DNA from: JAEUNX01 sp034004685
GTDB taxonomy: Bacteria; Pseudomonadota; Gammaproteobacteria; Burkholderiales; Rhodocyclaceae
DNA: 44,915 bases
Assembly (NCBI GenBank): GCA_034004685.1
Contig: JAVEWG010000031.1
Coordinates: 1-44,915 of the forward strand
Reading direction: 5' to 3'
Part shown: piece after piece, positions 16,252 through 25,828 of the stretch
How positions within the stretch are numbered: position 1 is the stretch's first letter
How the letters are laid out: each line of letters begins with the position of its first letter
The notes under the pieces: generated by a model
Databases searched by the model: none
Told to the model about the DNA's origin: nothing
What the model saw: the letters and a program-made list of their open reading frames with translations, nothing else
Translations under genes and position numbers: made by a program

Positions 16252-17190
16252 TCACTTTCCCTGGCGGGGTTTGCGGGCGCGGGGATGGGCTGCGTCGTAA
16301 GCGCGGGCCAGATGTTGAAAATCCAGATGGGTGTAAACCTGGGTGGTGCGAATGCTGGCGTGGCCCAGCATCTCCTGCACCGCCCGCAGGTCGCCGCTGG
16401 ACTGGAGGAGATGGCTGGCAAAACTATGGCGCAGCATGTGGGGATGGACATGCACCCCCAGGCCCTGGCGGGTGGCCCAGCGGGCCAGGCGCAGCCGGAT
16501 CATCCCAGGGGACAGCCGCCGGCCCCGCCGGCCCACGAACAGGGCCGGCTCCCCAGCCGCCGCCAGGGCTGGCCGGCCGGCCAGCCACTGGGCCAGGGCC
16601 TCTCGGGCGAACTCGCCCACCGGCACCGTGCGGGTCTTGCCCCGCTTGCCGGTCACGGTCACCAGGCCCTCGACCAGATCCAGCCCCCCCGCCACATCCA
16701 GGCTGGCCAGTTCCGCCAGGCGCAGGCCGGAGGAGTAAAACAGCTCGAACATGGCCTGATCCCGCAACTCCAGGAAATCCTGGGGCGGAACCCCCTCCAG
16801 CAAGGCGGCGGCCTGATCCGGGGACAGGGCCGAAGGCAGCTTGCGGGGAGCCCGGGGAGGGCGCAGGCCGTCGGCGGGATTGAGCTTGAGCCCGTGATGG
16901 CGGGCCAGCCAGCGGAACAACCCGCGCCAGGCCGACAGGGTGCGAGCCAGGGAACGGGGCCCCAGCCCCTCGCCATGGAGCCGGGCCAGGAAGCGGCGCA
17001 GATCATGGGCCTGGAGGGATTCCAGGGGCGTGGCCCCGGCCTGGGCCAGGAGCTTGCCCAAGTCCCGCCGGTAAGCGGTGAGGGTGGGCACCGCCGCCCG
17101 GCGCTGGACCGTCAGGTAGTCCAGAAAGGCCTCCACCCAACGGCGGGAGGCCGGCAGGATGGGGGAAGCTTCATCCCCCACGAGACTCAC
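16252..17190 (-). CDS. xerC: Tyrosine recombinase XerC
   Basis: Site-specific recombinase that, with XerD, resolves chromosome dimers at dif. From the GTG at 17190 the product is 312 residues, close to the usual 300. The N-terminal SAM-like domain (VEAFLDYLTVQRRAAVPTLT) precedes the catalytic domain with all key residues: Arg in SSGLRLAELASLD, Lys in TVTGKRGKTRTVPVG, His-x-x-Arg in HMLRHSFASHLL, His in LGHASIRTTQVYTHL and the nucleophile Tyr in the same stretch. The GTG overlaps the DUF484 stop (GTGA). The frame is open further upstream, but that part is antisense to DUF484 and not part of xerC. Gene order dapF-DUF484-xerC is widely conserved. Confidence 0.95.
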   Translation of the reverse strand: MSLVGDEASPILPASRRWVEAFLDYLTVQRRAAVPTLTAYRRDLGKLLAQAGATPLESLQAHDLRRFLARLHGEGLGPRSLARTLSAWRGLFRWLARHHGLKLNPADGLRPPRAPRKLPSALSPDQAAALLEGVPPQDFLELRDQAMFELFYSSGLRLAELASLDVAGGLDLVEGLVTVTGKRGKTRTVPVGEFAREALAQWLAGRPALAAAGEPALFVGRRGRRLSPGMIRLRLARWATRQGLGVHVHPHMLRHSFASHLLQSSGDLRAVQEMLGHASIRTTQVYTHLDFQHLARAYDAAHPRARKPRQGK

Positions 17191-17837
17191 CCCAGCTGAC
17201 GCAGCAGGGCCAGGCTCACCATGTCGCCGATGCGGCCCAGGTAGAGGGTTCCCATGTCCGGGTAGAAGCGCTCCAGCTCCTCGCTGCCCAGGGCCAGCAG
17301 GCCAAAGACCTGGGCGCCCCGGCGCAGGGGCACCAGGGCCATGGAGCGCACCCGGGCGCCAGCTTCGCCAAACCACCCCAGCACCTCTCCGGAAGCCGGG
17401 GCGCCACAGTAGGGGCTGCGCAGATCGCCCGCGAAAAAGCGCGCTTCCTCGGAAACCGGTGAAAACTCCACCCCGTCCCGGGTCAGCACGCTGTTCCACA
17501 CCCGCAGCGCCACATGGGGCACGGCAAAGTCTTCCAGCAGGTTGAGGTGGATGGCCTGGCGGATACTGTCGAAGTCCTCCGCCTCGATGAGCCCCAGGGC
17601 GAGGCGATGGACTTTCTCGCTGATCTGATCGTTTTCCTCGCCAAAGCGGATCAGTTCAGCGAACTTGACCTCCAGCTGACGGATTTTTTCCCGCAGGGCC
17701 GGCAGCTGGCGCTCCGCCAGGGAGATGGCCCGCCCATCCACCGGATGGGAAACCGTGATCTTGGCCAGCAGATCGGCATGCTCGTCAAAAAAATCCGGGT
17801 GCTGCTGGAGGTAAAAGGCAACGTCTTGGGCGTTCAT
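17187..17837 (-). CDS. DUF484 family protein
   Basis: A 216-residue cytoplasmic protein of unknown function. The N-terminus reads VAFYLQQHPDFFDEHADLLA, typical of DUF484, followed by a coiled coil (LPALREKIRQLEVKFAELIR) and a GAF-like domain (ALVPLRRGAQVFGLLALGSE, ERFYPDMGTLYLGRIGDMV). It overlaps dapF upstream (ATGA) and xerC downstream (GTGA). It is a constant neighbour of xerC in Proteobacteria, which hints at a role near recombination or cell division, but no function is established. Confidence 0.93.
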   Translation of the reverse strand: MNAQDVAFYLQQHPDFFDEHADLLAKITVSHPVDGRAISLAERQLPALREKIRQLEVKFAELIRFGEENDQISEKVHRLALGLIEAEDFDSIRQAIHLNLLEDFAVPHVALRVWNSVLTRDGVEFSPVSEEARFFAGDLRSPYCGAPASGEVLGWFGEAGARVRSMALVPLRRGAQVFGLLALGSEELERFYPDMGTLYLGRIGDMVSLALLRQLG

Positions 17838-18688
17838 GGGGCGCTCGAAAGAGTTACGGGCAAGTCGATCTCACCCTCGAAAACAGTGACCGCCGGGCCG
17901 GTCATCAACACTGGCTGGCCGGGGCCGGCCCAGGCAATGGAAAGCGTCCCGCCCCGGGTTTCCACCCGCACCGGGGAATCGGCCAATCCCCGCAGGATGG
18001 CGGTCACCACCGCCGCGCAGGCGCCGGTGCCACAGGCCAGGGTTTCCCCGGCACCCCGCTCGAAGACCCGCAGGCGCACCCGCTGACGATCCACCACCTG
18101 GAGGAAGCCCGCATTGACCCGGGCTGGGAAACGGGGGTGGTGCTCGATGGCGGGACCCTGGGTCGCCACCGGGGCTGCATCCACATCGGCCACCACCTGC
18201 ACCGCATGGGGATTGCCCATGGACACGGCGGTGATGGCCAGGCTTTCCCCCAGCACATCGAGGGGCTGGACCACCGCGTCGGATTCCGACATAAAGGGCA
18301 CCCGGGCCGGCTCCAGCACCGGCACCCCCATGTCCACCGTCACCAGGCCGTCCGCCTCCAGGCGGGGCGCGATCACCCCGGCCCGGGTTTCCACCCGGAT
18401 CTCCCGCTTGGCGGTGAGGCCCTGGTCATGGACGAAACGGGCGAAGCAGCGGGCACCGTTGCCGCACTGTTCCACCTCGCCCCCATCGGCATTGAAGATC
18501 CGATAGCGGAAATCCACCCCGGGGGCCTGGGCCTGCTCCACCACCAGGATCTGGTCGCAGCCCACCCCGAAGTGACGGTCCGCCAGATGGCGCAAGGCAT
18601 CCGGCCCCAGGCGGAAGGGTTCGCGGGTGGCATCAAGCACGACGAAGTCGTTGCCCAGGCCCTGCATCTTGGTGAAACGGAAGCGCAT
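17834..18688 (-). CDS. dapF: Diaminopimelate epimerase
   Basis: Converts LL- to meso-diaminopimelate for lysine and peptidoglycan synthesis; 284 residues. The N-terminus FTKMQGLGNDFVVLDATR is canonical. The two catalytic Cys are in VEQCGNGARCFARF and LACGTGACAAV. It overlaps the DUF484 start by 4 bp and lies 79 bp after the CoA-binding protein gene. The start at 18688 matches the family. Identification is secure. Confidence 0.97.
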   Translation of the reverse strand: MRFRFTKMQGLGNDFVVLDATREPFRLGPDALRHLADRHFGVGCDQILVVEQAQAPGVDFRYRIFNADGGEVEQCGNGARCFARFVHDQGLTAKREIRVETRAGVIAPRLEADGLVTVDMGVPVLEPARVPFMSESDAVVQPLDVLGESLAITAVSMGNPHAVQVVADVDAAPVATQGPAIEHHPRFPARVNAGFLQVVDRQRVRLRVFERGAGETLACGTGACAAVVTAILRGLADSPVRVETRGGTLSIAWAGPGQPVLMTGPAVTVFEGEIDLPVTLSSAP

Positions 18689-18767
18689 GGCGGAAAGGGG
18701 AGACGAAAGGGGAAAGGATCGGCGGATTGTCCCGCAGGGCGGGGGCAGCGTCCACCGGTGGGTGACG

Positions 18768-19181
18768 TCAGCCTGCCAGGCGCAGGAAATCCATCCACAA
18801 ACAACGGTCCATCACCACCTGGATGCCGGCCTCCCGGGCGCGCTGGGCCTGGGCCTCGTTGATGACCCCTTGCTGCAACCACAGCCGGCGAAAGCCCCGG
18901 GCGATACAGGCATCCACCACGGGTCCGATCTGTTCCGGCGCCCGGAAAACATCCACGATATCCACCGGCCCCGGCACATCCTCCAGGCGGGGGTAGGCCG
19001 GCTCCCCCAACACCTCGGTCACCATGGGGCTCACCGGGATGATCCTGTAACCGTGGCTCTGGAGCCCCGCGGCCACCTCGTGGCTAGGGCGCTCCGGATT
19101 GGCGGACAGGCCCACCACCGCAATGGTACGGGCCTCCTTGATCCAGGCGCGCAGTTCATCCTGGGACGGATTGGCGAACAT
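18768..19181 (-). CDS. CoA-binding domain protein (YccU-like)
   Basis: A 137-residue single-domain protein with a CoA-binding Rossmann fold: TIAVVGLSANPERPSHEVAA, GYRIIPVSPM, VDIVDVFRAPE and LWLQQGVINEAQ match the family. These proteins resemble the CoA-binding part of acyl-CoA synthetases (ADP-forming) but have no catalytic domain; their role is uncertain. I chose ATG 19181 because AAAGGA lies 9 nt upstream; an in-frame ATG at 19241 would overlap the divergent gene at 19233. It is 79 bp before dapF and divergent from a small membrane protein gene. Confidence 0.88.
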   Translation of the reverse strand: MFANPSQDELRAWIKEARTIAVVGLSANPERPSHEVAAGLQSHGYRIIPVSPMVTEVLGEPAYPRLEDVPGPVDIVDVFRAPEQIGPVVDACIARGFRRLWLQQGVINEAQAQRAREAGIQVVMDRCLWMDFLRLAG

Positions 19182-19220
19182 TGAGACATCCTTTCGGAAG
19201 GGCAAGGGAAGCGACTGTGC

Positions 19221-19226
19221 CACAAT
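19221..19226 (+). promoter_or_regulatory. Possible -10 element 6 nt before a start codon
   Basis: CACAAT (4 of 6 matches to TATAAT) ends 6 nt before the ATG at 19233, the same spacing seen before yqgE and the TetR gene. No ribosome site is visible and no good -35 was found, so this is weak on its own. Confidence 0.3.
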
Positions 19227-19232
19227 TGAGCC

Positions 19233-19472
19233 ATGGCTCAAACCGCACCCACCCTACCCCTGGCCGCCTGGCTCCTGGGCACCCCGGGCCTGCTCTGCCT
19301 GGTGGCCGGCGCTATCCTCCTGGCGGGAGACTTCGCCACCGTCCACCCGCTGCTGGCGGAGCCAGGCACGATCCTGGCCCTGGCGGTTTCGGGCATCGCC
19401 CTGGTGGGCAGCGCCGCCTTCCCAGCCGTGCTTGCCAGGCTCGCCGCCCAGGACACGCCGCCTCAACGGTAG
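19233..19472 (+). CDS. Small two-helix membrane protein
   Basis: A 79-residue protein with two hydrophobic helices (about 11-30, starting WLLGTPGLLCLVAGAILLAG, and 48-68). It is not a family I know. Its layout and several spaced residues resemble the 89-residue protein at 25521 (W near the first helix, GL..L..G...L..D, then T...A.AV.GI..V). It is divergent from the CoA-binding protein gene and its last 10 bp overlap the end of an acyltransferase gene on the other strand. Coding status is likely because it fills the only open gap, but is not certain. Confidence 0.5.
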   Translation: MAQTAPTLPLAAWLLGTPGLLCLVAGAILLAGDFATVHPLLAEPGTILALAVSGIALVGSAAFPAVLARLAAQDTPPQR

Positions 19473-20362
19473 CGCTTGGGCTCCCCCTTGGGACGGGTCT
19501 TGAAACGGCGATGCACCCAGTAATACTGCTCAGGCATGGTCAGCACCAGGCTTTCGATCTCCCGGTTCATGCGGGCCACGTCGGCCTCCACGTCCTCGGT
19601 GGGGAAATCCGCCCAGGGCTCGCCAATCTCCACCTGGTAGCCCTGGCCGCCGGGCAGCATCCGGGTGACGCAGGGCAGCACCACCGCATCGGCCATCCGG
19701 GCAAAGCGGGACAGCCCGGTGATGGTGGCCGCCGGCACTCCGAAGAAAGGCGCGAACACCGAATTCTTCCCCCGCTGGTCCATGTCCGGCAGGTAGTAGA
19801 AGGGCCGTCCGGCCTTCATGGCCTTGACGGTGGGGCGGGGGCTCTCGCTGCGGGGCACCAGCAGCTGGTCGCCGAACCGGCTGCGGCCACGGTAGAGCCA
19901 GCGATCCACCACCCGGTTGCGCTGGCGGGCGTAGATGCTGACGATGTCGAAGGCCATGGTGACCCGGGCGCCCCCCATGTCCAGCCCCAGAAAATGGGGG
20001 GCCATCAGGATCACCGGCCGGCCGGCGGCCAGCAAGGCCCGCACCCCCTCGGCCCCCTTCAGCCGGATCAGCCGTTCCAGCCGCCCCCGGGGCGCCCACC
20101 ACAGCAAACCCCGCTCCAGCAGGCTGCGCCCCAAGCCCATGAAGTGACGGCGGGCCAGGCGCCGCCGCTCGACCTCGGACCACTGGGGAAAACACAGCGC
20201 CAGATTGGTGGCCACAATCCGCTTCCGGCGCCGGGCCAGGAAGTACAACACCAGACCCAGGCCCTGCCCGATCCGCGCCAGCACCGCCAGGGGCAACCAA
20301 TGGAGCAGCCACAGCAGGGCCACCAGGAGGCGTCCGCCCAGATTGTTGAGGCTCCGCCTCAT
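19463..20362 (-). CDS. LpxL/HtrB-family lysophospholipid acyltransferase
   Basis: Membrane-associated acyltransferase of 299 residues, likely adding a secondary acyl chain to lipid A. An N-terminal membrane helix (LLVALLWLLHWLPLAVLARI) is followed by RRRKRIVATNLALCFP, the catalytic H-x4-D (APHFLGLDMGG) and the conserved PEQYYWVHRRFKTRP near the C-terminus. I chose ATG 20362, which overlaps the upstream gene stop as ATGA; an upstream in-frame start would run into that gene. With the adjacent paralogue at 20359 it forms a tandem pair. Which acyl chain or position each one serves cannot be told. Confidence 0.92.
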   Translation of the reverse strand: MRRSLNNLGGRLLVALLWLLHWLPLAVLARIGQGLGLVLYFLARRRKRIVATNLALCFPQWSEVERRRLARRHFMGLGRSLLERGLLWWAPRGRLERLIRLKGAEGVRALLAAGRPVILMAPHFLGLDMGGARVTMAFDIVSIYARQRNRVVDRWLYRGRSRFGDQLLVPRSESPRPTVKAMKAGRPFYYLPDMDQRGKNSVFAPFFGVPAATITGLSRFARMADAVVLPCVTRMLPGGQGYQVEIGEPWADFPTEDVEADVARMNREIESLVLTMPEQYYWVHRRFKTRPKGEPKRYR

Positions 20363-21219
20363 GCAGCGGGAGCGTCCGGAGGCGGCACGCCGGCGGGGCG
20401 CTTGTAGCGGTTGTAACCCCACAGATACTGGGCCGGGCAAGCCCGGATCAGACGCTCCATCTCCTGATTGATCCGCAACATGCGGGCTTCCAGATCCCCC
20501 TCAAGGGGCGGATCCGGCGGGGCCAGGCGGAAGCAGTAGCCCGCCCCGCCGGGCAGGCGCTGGGCCCAGACCAGCACCACCTGCACCCCCTGGACCTCCG
20601 ACAGGCGGGCTGCCAGGGTCATGGTCCAGGCCGGCCGGCCGAAGAAGGGAATCCAGCGCCCCTCCCCCACCGAGGGAGCCTGGTCAGGCAGCATGCCCAC
20701 CGCCTCCCCCTTGCGCAGGGACTGAATCAGGCGCCGTACGCCCCCCATGTCCGCCGGCGCCATCCGGATCTGGCCCCGTTCCCGCCCATGCCGGATCAAG
20801 GGTCCCAGGGCCGCCTGCCGGGGAGGGCGGTAAAGCACGGTGATGGGGGCGGACCGGGAGCAATACTGGGCGGTGATCTCGAAGCAGCCCAGATGGGGAG
20901 TGAGATACAGGATGCCCTGGCCGGCGGCCCGAGCATCCTCCACCACTTCCCAGCCCTGAACGTCCACCACCTTATCCACCACCTCTTGCTGGGCGCGTAG
21001 CAGGATCCACGGAAACTCCAGGGCCTGCTTGCCCGCCTCGGCCACCGCGGCCCGCAGCAGGGAGCGGGGCACCGAGCCCATGGCGATGCCAAGATTGGCC
21101 CGCAGGCGCCGCCGATAGCGGGGCGACAGTCCATAGACCAGCCAGCCGGCCGCCGCCCCAAGGCGCTGAACCCAGATCAGAGGCAGGCTTGCCAGGAAAC
21201 GGAAGAGCAAGGAAATCAA
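20359..21219 (-). CDS. LpxL/HtrB-family lysophospholipid acyltransferase (tandem paralogue)
   Basis: Acyltransferase of 286 residues of the same family as the next gene. It has an N-terminal hydrophobic segment (LLFRFLASLPLIWVQRLGAA), RRRLRANLGIAMG, and a catalytic motif TPHLGCFEITA, i.e. H-x4-E instead of the H-x4-D of its neighbour. ADMGGVRRLIQSLRKGEAVG, DQAPSVGEGRWIPFFG and PAQYLWGYNRYKRP complete the family pattern. It is divergent from metK across 222 bp and overlaps the next gene by 4 bp. Two tandem copies are common in Betaproteobacteria near metK and dapF. Confidence 0.92.
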   Translation of the reverse strand: MISLLFRFLASLPLIWVQRLGAAAGWLVYGLSPRYRRRLRANLGIAMGSVPRSLLRAAVAEAGKQALEFPWILLRAQQEVVDKVVDVQGWEVVEDARAAGQGILYLTPHLGCFEITAQYCSRSAPITVLYRPPRQAALGPLIRHGRERGQIRMAPADMGGVRRLIQSLRKGEAVGMLPDQAPSVGEGRWIPFFGRPAWTMTLAARLSEVQGVQVVLVWAQRLPGGAGYCFRLAPPDPPLEGDLEARMLRINQEMERLIRACPAQYLWGYNRYKRPAGVPPPDAPAA

Positions 21220-21264
21220 GGGGCTGGAGGGGCTTTCGGCTAGGGCGCGCAGCCCCGGGCCGGA

Positions 21265-21292
21265 TTGACCGATCGATTCAAAGGCGTAAGAT
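21265..21292 (+). promoter_or_regulatory. Putative metK promoter
   Basis: TTGACC (21265-21270) and TAAGAT (21287-21292) are separated by 16 bp. Transcription from about 21299 would give a 143-nt leader before metK. Confidence 0.55.
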
Positions 21293-21298
21293 TATCGC

Positions 21299-21441
21299 CT
21301 AGCCGCCGAGTTAACTCGACAACTTGCAGGGCGGCGCCCCAGCCGGGCACCCAAATACTGCTAAAGCGTCGTCTGCTCAAGGAATCCCCGGAGCCGGCAA
21401 CGCCGCGAATCCCGGGGATTTTTGTTTTAGGAGCAGCATCC
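21299..21441 (+). promoter_or_regulatory. Structured metK leader, candidate attenuator or riboswitch
   Basis: The predicted leader contains GCCGCC (21302-21307) that can pair with GGCGGC (21330-21335), an internal CGAG-TTAA-CTCG hairpin (21307-21318), a further GGGC/GCCC hairpin near 21329-21339, and then an intrinsic terminator that ends just before the metK ribosome site. This is the architecture of a transcription attenuator. I compared it by eye with the SAM-I, SAM-II and SAH riboswitch core sequences I know and found no convincing match, so the sensor, if any, is unassigned. Confidence 0.5.
21383..21428 (+). terminator. Intrinsic terminator in the metK leader
   Basis: A perfect 9-bp stem, AATCCCCGG (21383-21391) and CCGGGGATT (21412-21420), is followed directly by TTTGTTTT. 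It points along metK and ends 13 nt before its ATG; the metK ribosome site AGGAGC (21429-21434) starts right after the T-tract. No other plus-strand gene ends here, so it must act on the metK leader. Confidence 0.8.
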
Positions 21442-22608
<1,167 letters not shown>

Positions 22609-22663
22609 TCCTGCCTTGCCCTGCCCAGGGCCCGGCATAGGGTGCGCGTGGCGCAACCCGGCA

Positions 22664-23230
22664 TCAATACAGGGGCGGGGTCTTTTCCCCCGCCCCCTGG
22701 AAGGGCCCCAGGGGATTGCGATTGACCTGGGTCTCCCGCACCCGGGGCTGGCCGGACCACTGCTTGTAGACCACCTCGTCATCCACCATCACCACCAGGG
22801 CCGAGAAACGCCAGCCGGAGATCTGGGTTTCCCGCCGGAAGTTGAGGAAATCCGCCCAGAAGCCGCCTACCCGCCGGCGCTCGATCCGCTCCTGGTCCAT
22901 CTGGTAGCCCACGCAGCGGGTCTGGGCCTGGAGGCAGGCCCGCAGGCCGGCGGGCACTTCGGCCTCGGTGAGGACAGGGCTGGCAGGCAGCACCAGACGG
23001 GCCACCTGGGAATAGTTGAGAACCTGGACATTGGCGATGTGGGCCGGATCGAAACCCAGCTTGTGGACGGCATCCCGCCCGGTTTCGCCGGGTACGATGG
23101 ATGCAAAGGCGGCCTGGGCGGCTTCGTAGCTGCGCCAAGGGGAAACCTTCTCCTGGCGGCCTTCCGGCAACAAACCGCTGCAGGCCGACAGCGCCAGGGC
23201 CATACCAACCAGTTGCCACGCCAACTTCAT
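22664..23230 (-). CDS. Putative lipoprotein of unknown function
   Basis: A 188-residue exported protein. From ATG 23230 it has a short signal peptide (MKLAWQLVGMALALSAC) ending in a lipobox with the lipidated Cys at residue 17. The mature part has two further Cys (RACLQAQTRC) that may form a disulfide. A ribosome-site-like GGATGGAG lies upstream; an in-frame start at 23311 would add 27 residues ahead of the signal peptide and is unlikely. It is convergent with metK and divergent from metG. I do not recognise the family. Confidence 0.82.
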   Translation of the reverse strand: MKLAWQLVGMALALSACSGLLPEGRQEKVSPWRSYEAAQAAFASIVPGETGRDAVHKLGFDPAHIANVQVLNYSQVARLVLPASPVLTEAEVPAGLRACLQAQTRCVGYQMDQERIERRRVGGFWADFLNFRRETQISGWRFSALVVMVDDEVVYKQWSGQPRVRETQVNRNPLGPFQGAGEKTPPLY

Positions 23231-23353
23231 GTTCACGCTCCATCCATCCACAGACTTGGACCCCCTCCTGGCGGCCTTGTTCGAGACCAACGGGCGGGGA
23301 CCCGATGCCAATTTGGTACACTCCAGCCTTTCGCCCTCAGCCCGACTCTAACC

Positions 23354-25516
23354 ATGCCGCGCAACATTCTCGTCACCAACGCCCTGCCCTATGCCAACGG
23401 CGATATCCACCTGGGCCACCTGGTGGGCTACATCCAGGCCGACATCTGGGTGCGCTACCAGCGCATGCGGGGCCACCAGGTGCATTACGTGTGCGCGGAC
23501 GACACTCACGGCACCCCGGTCATGCTGCGGGCGGAGAAGGAGGGGGTCACGCCGGAAGCCCTGATCAACCGGGTCCATGGAGAGCACGCCCGGGACTTCG
23601 CCGACTTCGGGGTGGCCTTCGACAACTACCACTCCACCCATTCGGAGGAGAACCGCTGGTACGCCGAAGACATCTACCGCAAGCTGCGGGATGGCGCCCG
23701 GCTCATCGAGACCCGCTCCATTGAGCAGTTCTATGACCCGGTCAAAGAGATGTTCCTGCCGGATCGCTTCATCAAGGGAGAATGCCCCAAGTGCGGCGCC
23801 GCCGACCAGTACGGCGACAACTGCGAATCCTGCGGCGCGGCCTACGCCCCCACCGAGCTCAAGAATCCCTACTCGGCGGTGTCCGGCGCGGCCCCGGTGC
23901 TGAAGAACTCCGACCACTTCTTCTTCCGCCTGTCCGATCCCGGCGCGGTGGCCTTCCTGCGGGACTGGACCCAGGGCGCCAACCCCAACGGGGTGCGCCG
24001 CCTGCCCCCGGAAGCCGCCAACAAGATGAAGGAATGGCTTGGCGAAGCCGGCGAGAACAAGCTTTCCGACTGGGACATCTCCCGGGACGCCCCCTATTTC
24101 GGCTTCGAGATTCCGGACGCCCCCGGCAAGTACTTCTACGTCTGGCTGGATGCCCCCATCGGCTACTTCGCCAGCTTCAGGAACCTGGCGGGCAAGCGCG
24201 CTCAGTTGGGTGACGGGATCGATGTCGCCGCCTACACCGAGGCCGGCCCGGCGGCGACCGCCAGCACCGAGCTGGTGCACTTCATCGGCAAAGACATCCT
24301 CTACTTCCACGCCCTGTTCTGGCCCGCCATGCTCCACTTCGCCGGCTACCGCACCCCCACCCAGCTCGCCGTCAACGGCTTCCTGACGGTGGATGGCGCC
24401 AAGATGAGCAAGAGCCGGGGCACCTTCATCACCGCCCGTTCCTACACCGAACAAAAGCTCAACCCGGAATGGCTGCGCTACTACTTCGCCGCCAAATCCA
24501 ACGGCACCATGGAGGACGTGGACCTCAACCTGGACGACATGATCGCCAAGGTCAATTCCGACCTGGTGGGCAAGTTCGTGAACATTGCCAGCCGCTGCGC
24601 CGGGTTCATCGCCAAGCGCTTCGAAGGCAGGCTGGCGCAGAGCGATCCTGCCGTGCTGGCCACCTACCAGCAGGCCGCCGCCTCCGGCGAAATCGCCCGG
24701 GCCTTCGAAGAGCGGGATTTTGGCCGGGCCCTGCGGGAGATCATGGCCCTGGCGGACATCGCCAACCAGTACGTCAATGACGAAAAACCCTGGGAACTGG
24801 CCAAGGCCGAGGGCCAGGAAGCGCGCCTGCACCGGGTCTGCTCCACCGCCATCAACCTGTTCAAGACCCTCACGGGCTTCCTCAAGCCCGTGCTACCGGC
24901 CCTGGCGACCGAGGTGGAAGCCTTCCTGGCTATCCCGGCCATGGCCTGGGACACGGTGGCCACGCCCCTGCCCGCCGGTCACGTCATCAAAACCTACCAG
25001 CACCTCATGACCCGGGTGGAACGCAAGCAGATCGACGCCCTGCTGGACGCCAACAAGGAATCCCTGGCCCCCGCCGCCCCGCCGGCCGCCGCCAAGGAGG
25101 CCTCCTCCCAGCAGCGCCACGCCGAGCACCAGGCCCACGCAGCCAAAAGGGAAGCGGAGCAGGCCAGCGAATTCGAACCCTTCATCGGCATCGACGATTT
25201 CGCCAAGGTGGATCTGCGGATCGCCCGCATCGTCGAGGCCTCCCACGTGGAAGGGGCCGACAAGCTGATCCGCCTCCAGCTGGACATCGGCGAGGACAAG
25301 CCCCGCCAGGTCTTCGCTGGCATCAAGAGCGCCTACGACCCGGCCACCCTGGTGGGCCGCCTCACGGTGATGGTGGCCAATCTCGCCCCCCGCAAGATGA
25401 AGTTCGGCATGAGCGAGGGCATGGTGCTGGCCGCCTCCGATGCCAGCGGCGCCACCCCGGGGCTGTTCATCCTCTCGCCGGACGTCGGCGCCACCCCGGG
25501 TATGAAAGTAAAGTAA
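23354..25516 (+). CDS. metG: Methionyl-tRNA synthetase
   Basis: Charges tRNA-Met; 720 residues. The class I motifs are HLGH (in ALPYANGDIHLGHLVGYIQA) and KMSKS (in VDGAKMSKSRGTFI). Zinc-knuckle Cys pairs are at CPKCGAADQYGDNCESCG. A C-terminal OB-fold tRNA-binding domain (FIGIDDFAKVDLRIARIVEA, near 615-720) follows an Ala/Gln/Lys-rich linker, so this is the long dimeric form. The ATG at 23354 gives the family N-terminus; the open frame continues upstream but is antisense to the lipoprotein gene. A -10-like TACACT lies at 23317-23322. The next gene starts 4 bp after the stop. Confidence 0.98.
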   Translation: MPRNILVTNALPYANGDIHLGHLVGYIQADIWVRYQRMRGHQVHYVCADDTHGTPVMLRAEKEGVTPEALINRVHGEHARDFADFGVAFDNYHSTHSEENRWYAEDIYRKLRDGARLIETRSIEQFYDPVKEMFLPDRFIKGECPKCGAADQYGDNCESCGAAYAPTELKNPYSAVSGAAPVLKNSDHFFFRLSDPGAVAFLRDWTQGANPNGVRRLPPEAANKMKEWLGEAGENKLSDWDISRDAPYFGFEIPDAPGKYFYVWLDAPIGYFASFRNLAGKRAQLGDGIDVAAYTEAGPAATASTELVHFIGKDILYFHALFWPAMLHFAGYRTPTQLAVNGFLTVDGAKMSKSRGTFITARSYTEQKLNPEWLRYYFAAKSNGTMEDVDLNLDDMIAKVNSDLVGKFVNIASRCAGFIAKRFEGRLAQSDPAVLATYQQAAASGEIARAFEERDFGRALREIMALADIANQYVNDEKPWELAKAEGQEARLHRVCSTAINLFKTLTGFLKPVLPALATEVEAFLAIPAMAWDTVATPLPAGHVIKTYQHLMTRVERKQIDALLDANKESLAPAAPPAAAKEASSQQRHAEHQAHAAKREAEQASEFEPFIGIDDFAKVDLRIARIVEASHVEGADKLIRLQLDIGEDKPRQVFAGIKSAYDPATLVGRLTVMVANLAPRKMKFGMSEGMVLAASDASGATPGLFILSPDVGATPGMKVK

Positions 25517-25520
25517 CCCC

Positions 25521-25790
25521 ATGTCCAACCCACCCCGCCCCAAACTCACCGCCACCCTCCTGCAATGGGCCCTGGTGGATGTGCTGGGCCTGGTGGTGCT
25601 GGCCATCGGCGGCTTCTATCTGCTTCAGGACAAGACCCTGATCCCGGGCTTTCCCACCTCCACCCTGGAGGCCATCGCGGTGGCGGTGGTGGGCATCGGC
25701 ATGGTCTTCGCCGCAGCGGTGAAGATGCTGGCCGAGGTCATGAGCCAGATGCCCCGGCCCGGCCAGAATCCGCTACCCGGCAAAGACTAG
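25521..25790 (+). CDS. Small two-helix membrane protein
   Basis: An 89-residue protein with two hydrophobic helices (about 13-33 and 47-68), 4 bp after metG and so probably co-expressed with it. I do not know the family. It resembles the 79-residue protein at 19233 in length, helix spacing and several positions. The C-terminal tail is Pro-rich (MSQMPRPGQNPLPGKD). Its TAG stop is the TAG of TAGGGCCGGTT, the first half of a REP-like unit, so a repeat may have set or altered the end of the gene. Confidence 0.72.
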   Translation: MSNPPRPKLTATLLQWALVDVLGLVVLAIGGFYLLQDKTLIPGFPTSTLEAIAVAVVGIGMVFAAAVKMLAEVMSQMPRPGQNPLPGKD

Positions 25791-25828
25791 GGCCGGTTGA
25801 CCTTGGATTCGGGGGATCGATCCGCCCT

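Noticed and set aside
21299..21441. Known SAM-I, SAM-II or SAH riboswitch in front of metK
   Set aside because: Core sequences that I know for those classes are not visible; only the attenuator layout is supported.
22630..22663. GC-rich imperfect dyad after metK as a terminator
   Set aside because: It resembles a degenerate GGGTGCG/CGCAACCC repeat but has no T-tract; too weak to call.
22616..23353. Upstream in-frame extension of metG
   Set aside because: Antisense to the lipoprotein gene; the canonical MetG N-terminus begins at 23354.
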